Source of the DNA: Nocardia aurea
GTDB lineage: Bacteria > Actinomycetota > Actinomycetes > Mycobacteriales > Mycobacteriaceae
DNA length: 64,000 bases
Assembly (NCBI RefSeq): GCF_003123685.1
Contig: NZ_QCYJ01000084.1
Location: 620,001-684,000, forward strand
Direction: 5' to 3'
Shown: positions 63,857 to 64,000 of the stretch, one piece after another
How positions within the stretch are numbered: position 1 is the first letter of the stretch
Layout: the number at the start of each line of letters is the position of its first letter
Translations under genes and position numbers: made by a program
The notes under the pieces: generated by a model
Databases searched by the model: none
What the model was told of the DNA's origin: nothing
The model's input: the letters and a program-made list of their open reading frames with translations, nothing else

Positions 63857-64000
63857 ATGCGACCAGGACTGGAACAGGCACGAGACAAGCAATTCGGTGC
63901 ATTCGCCGTGTGGCAGGTGCTCTGTGAATACACCAGGGGTGAAATGCGCGTCCTGGTGGACCGCGGGGAGTGGATGCGGGTCTTCCGTGGCGTCTACCGC
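63857..64000 (+). CDS. AbiEi/DUF559-type protein, N-terminal part (3' end outside window)
   Basis: Forty-eight codons are visible before the window ends. The segment from QFGAFAVWQVLCEYTRGEMRV to EWMRVFRGVYR matches the N-terminal winged-helix pattern of actinobacterial AbiEi-type antitoxin-domain proteins (typically ...RxxIRRRVxxGRWxRLHPGVYR), which often continue into a DUF559 endonuclease-like domain. Whether this one does cannot be seen. Function in this group (type IV antitoxin, DNA repair or mobile-element role) is unsettled. Confidence 0.6.
   Translation, partial: MRPGLEQARDKQFGAFAVWQVLCEYTRGEMRVLVDRGEWMRVFRGVYR

Overview
The window is GC-rich actinobacterial chromosome, most likely from Nocardia or a close relative in the Mycobacteriales. 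The reasons are mycobacterial-type ESX (type VII) secretion loci, the ESX-4 position between truA and rplM-rpsI-glmM as in Mycobacterium tuberculosis, short PE- and PPE-like proteins rather than the expanded mycobacterial families, many GTG/TTG starts and candidate leaderless promoters. I see no tRNA, rRNA, CRISPR array, insertion sequence or prophage. The genus is an inference.

Layout. 0-5.5 kb: a substrate and chaperone cassette (5'-cut EspG, EspH-like, YbaB-like, EspC-like, EspA/EspB-like, PE-like, PPE-like, EspG, two WXG100 proteins). 5.6-17.8 kb: the full machinery of one ESX system (eccE, eccB, eccA, eccD, mycP, fused eccC). 18-21.7 kb: a DUF4254-like protein and a large EspI-type proline-rich ATPase. 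22.2-27.1 kb: the infA-rpmJ-rpsM-rpsK-rpsD-rpoA-rplQ-truA ribosomal and transcription cluster, with several strong intercistronic hairpins. 27.1-31.3 kb: housekeeping genes (F420-type oxidoreductase, CsoR with an exact TACCC-N5-GGGTA operator, MTA phosphorylase, a sugar-nucleotide epimerase lacking the catalytic Tyr, FMN reductase).

31.3-44 kb: a second complete ESX core of the ESX-4 type (eccE, eccB, a K+ channel gene, mycP, eccD, eccC, an Rv3446c-like protein). 44.1-59.3 kb: genes lying between this core and rplM where M. tuberculosis has only esxU and esxT. They are two WXG100 genes, a transmembrane Ser/Thr kinase, four tandem paralogous lipoproteins, an FHA protein, a lipoprotein zinc metallopeptidase, a twin-FHA ABC transporter and an Hsp70-like membrane protein. 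59.4-64 kb: rplM, rpsI, glmM, a photolyase and the start of an AbiEi/DUF559-type gene.

How it fits together: two paralogous secretion machines flank the ribosomal/rpoA cluster. The first has EccA, EspG, PE/PPE and EspI and resembles the ESX-1/2/3/5 class. The second is the ancestral ESX-4. The most novel part is the 44-59 kb block. A kinase, two phosphothreonine-reading FHA proteins (one fused to an ABC exporter) and five putative surface lipoproteins sit against the ESX-4 core. That arrangement suggests a phosphorylation-controlled cell-envelope or secretion module. The link is genomic context only and is not proven.
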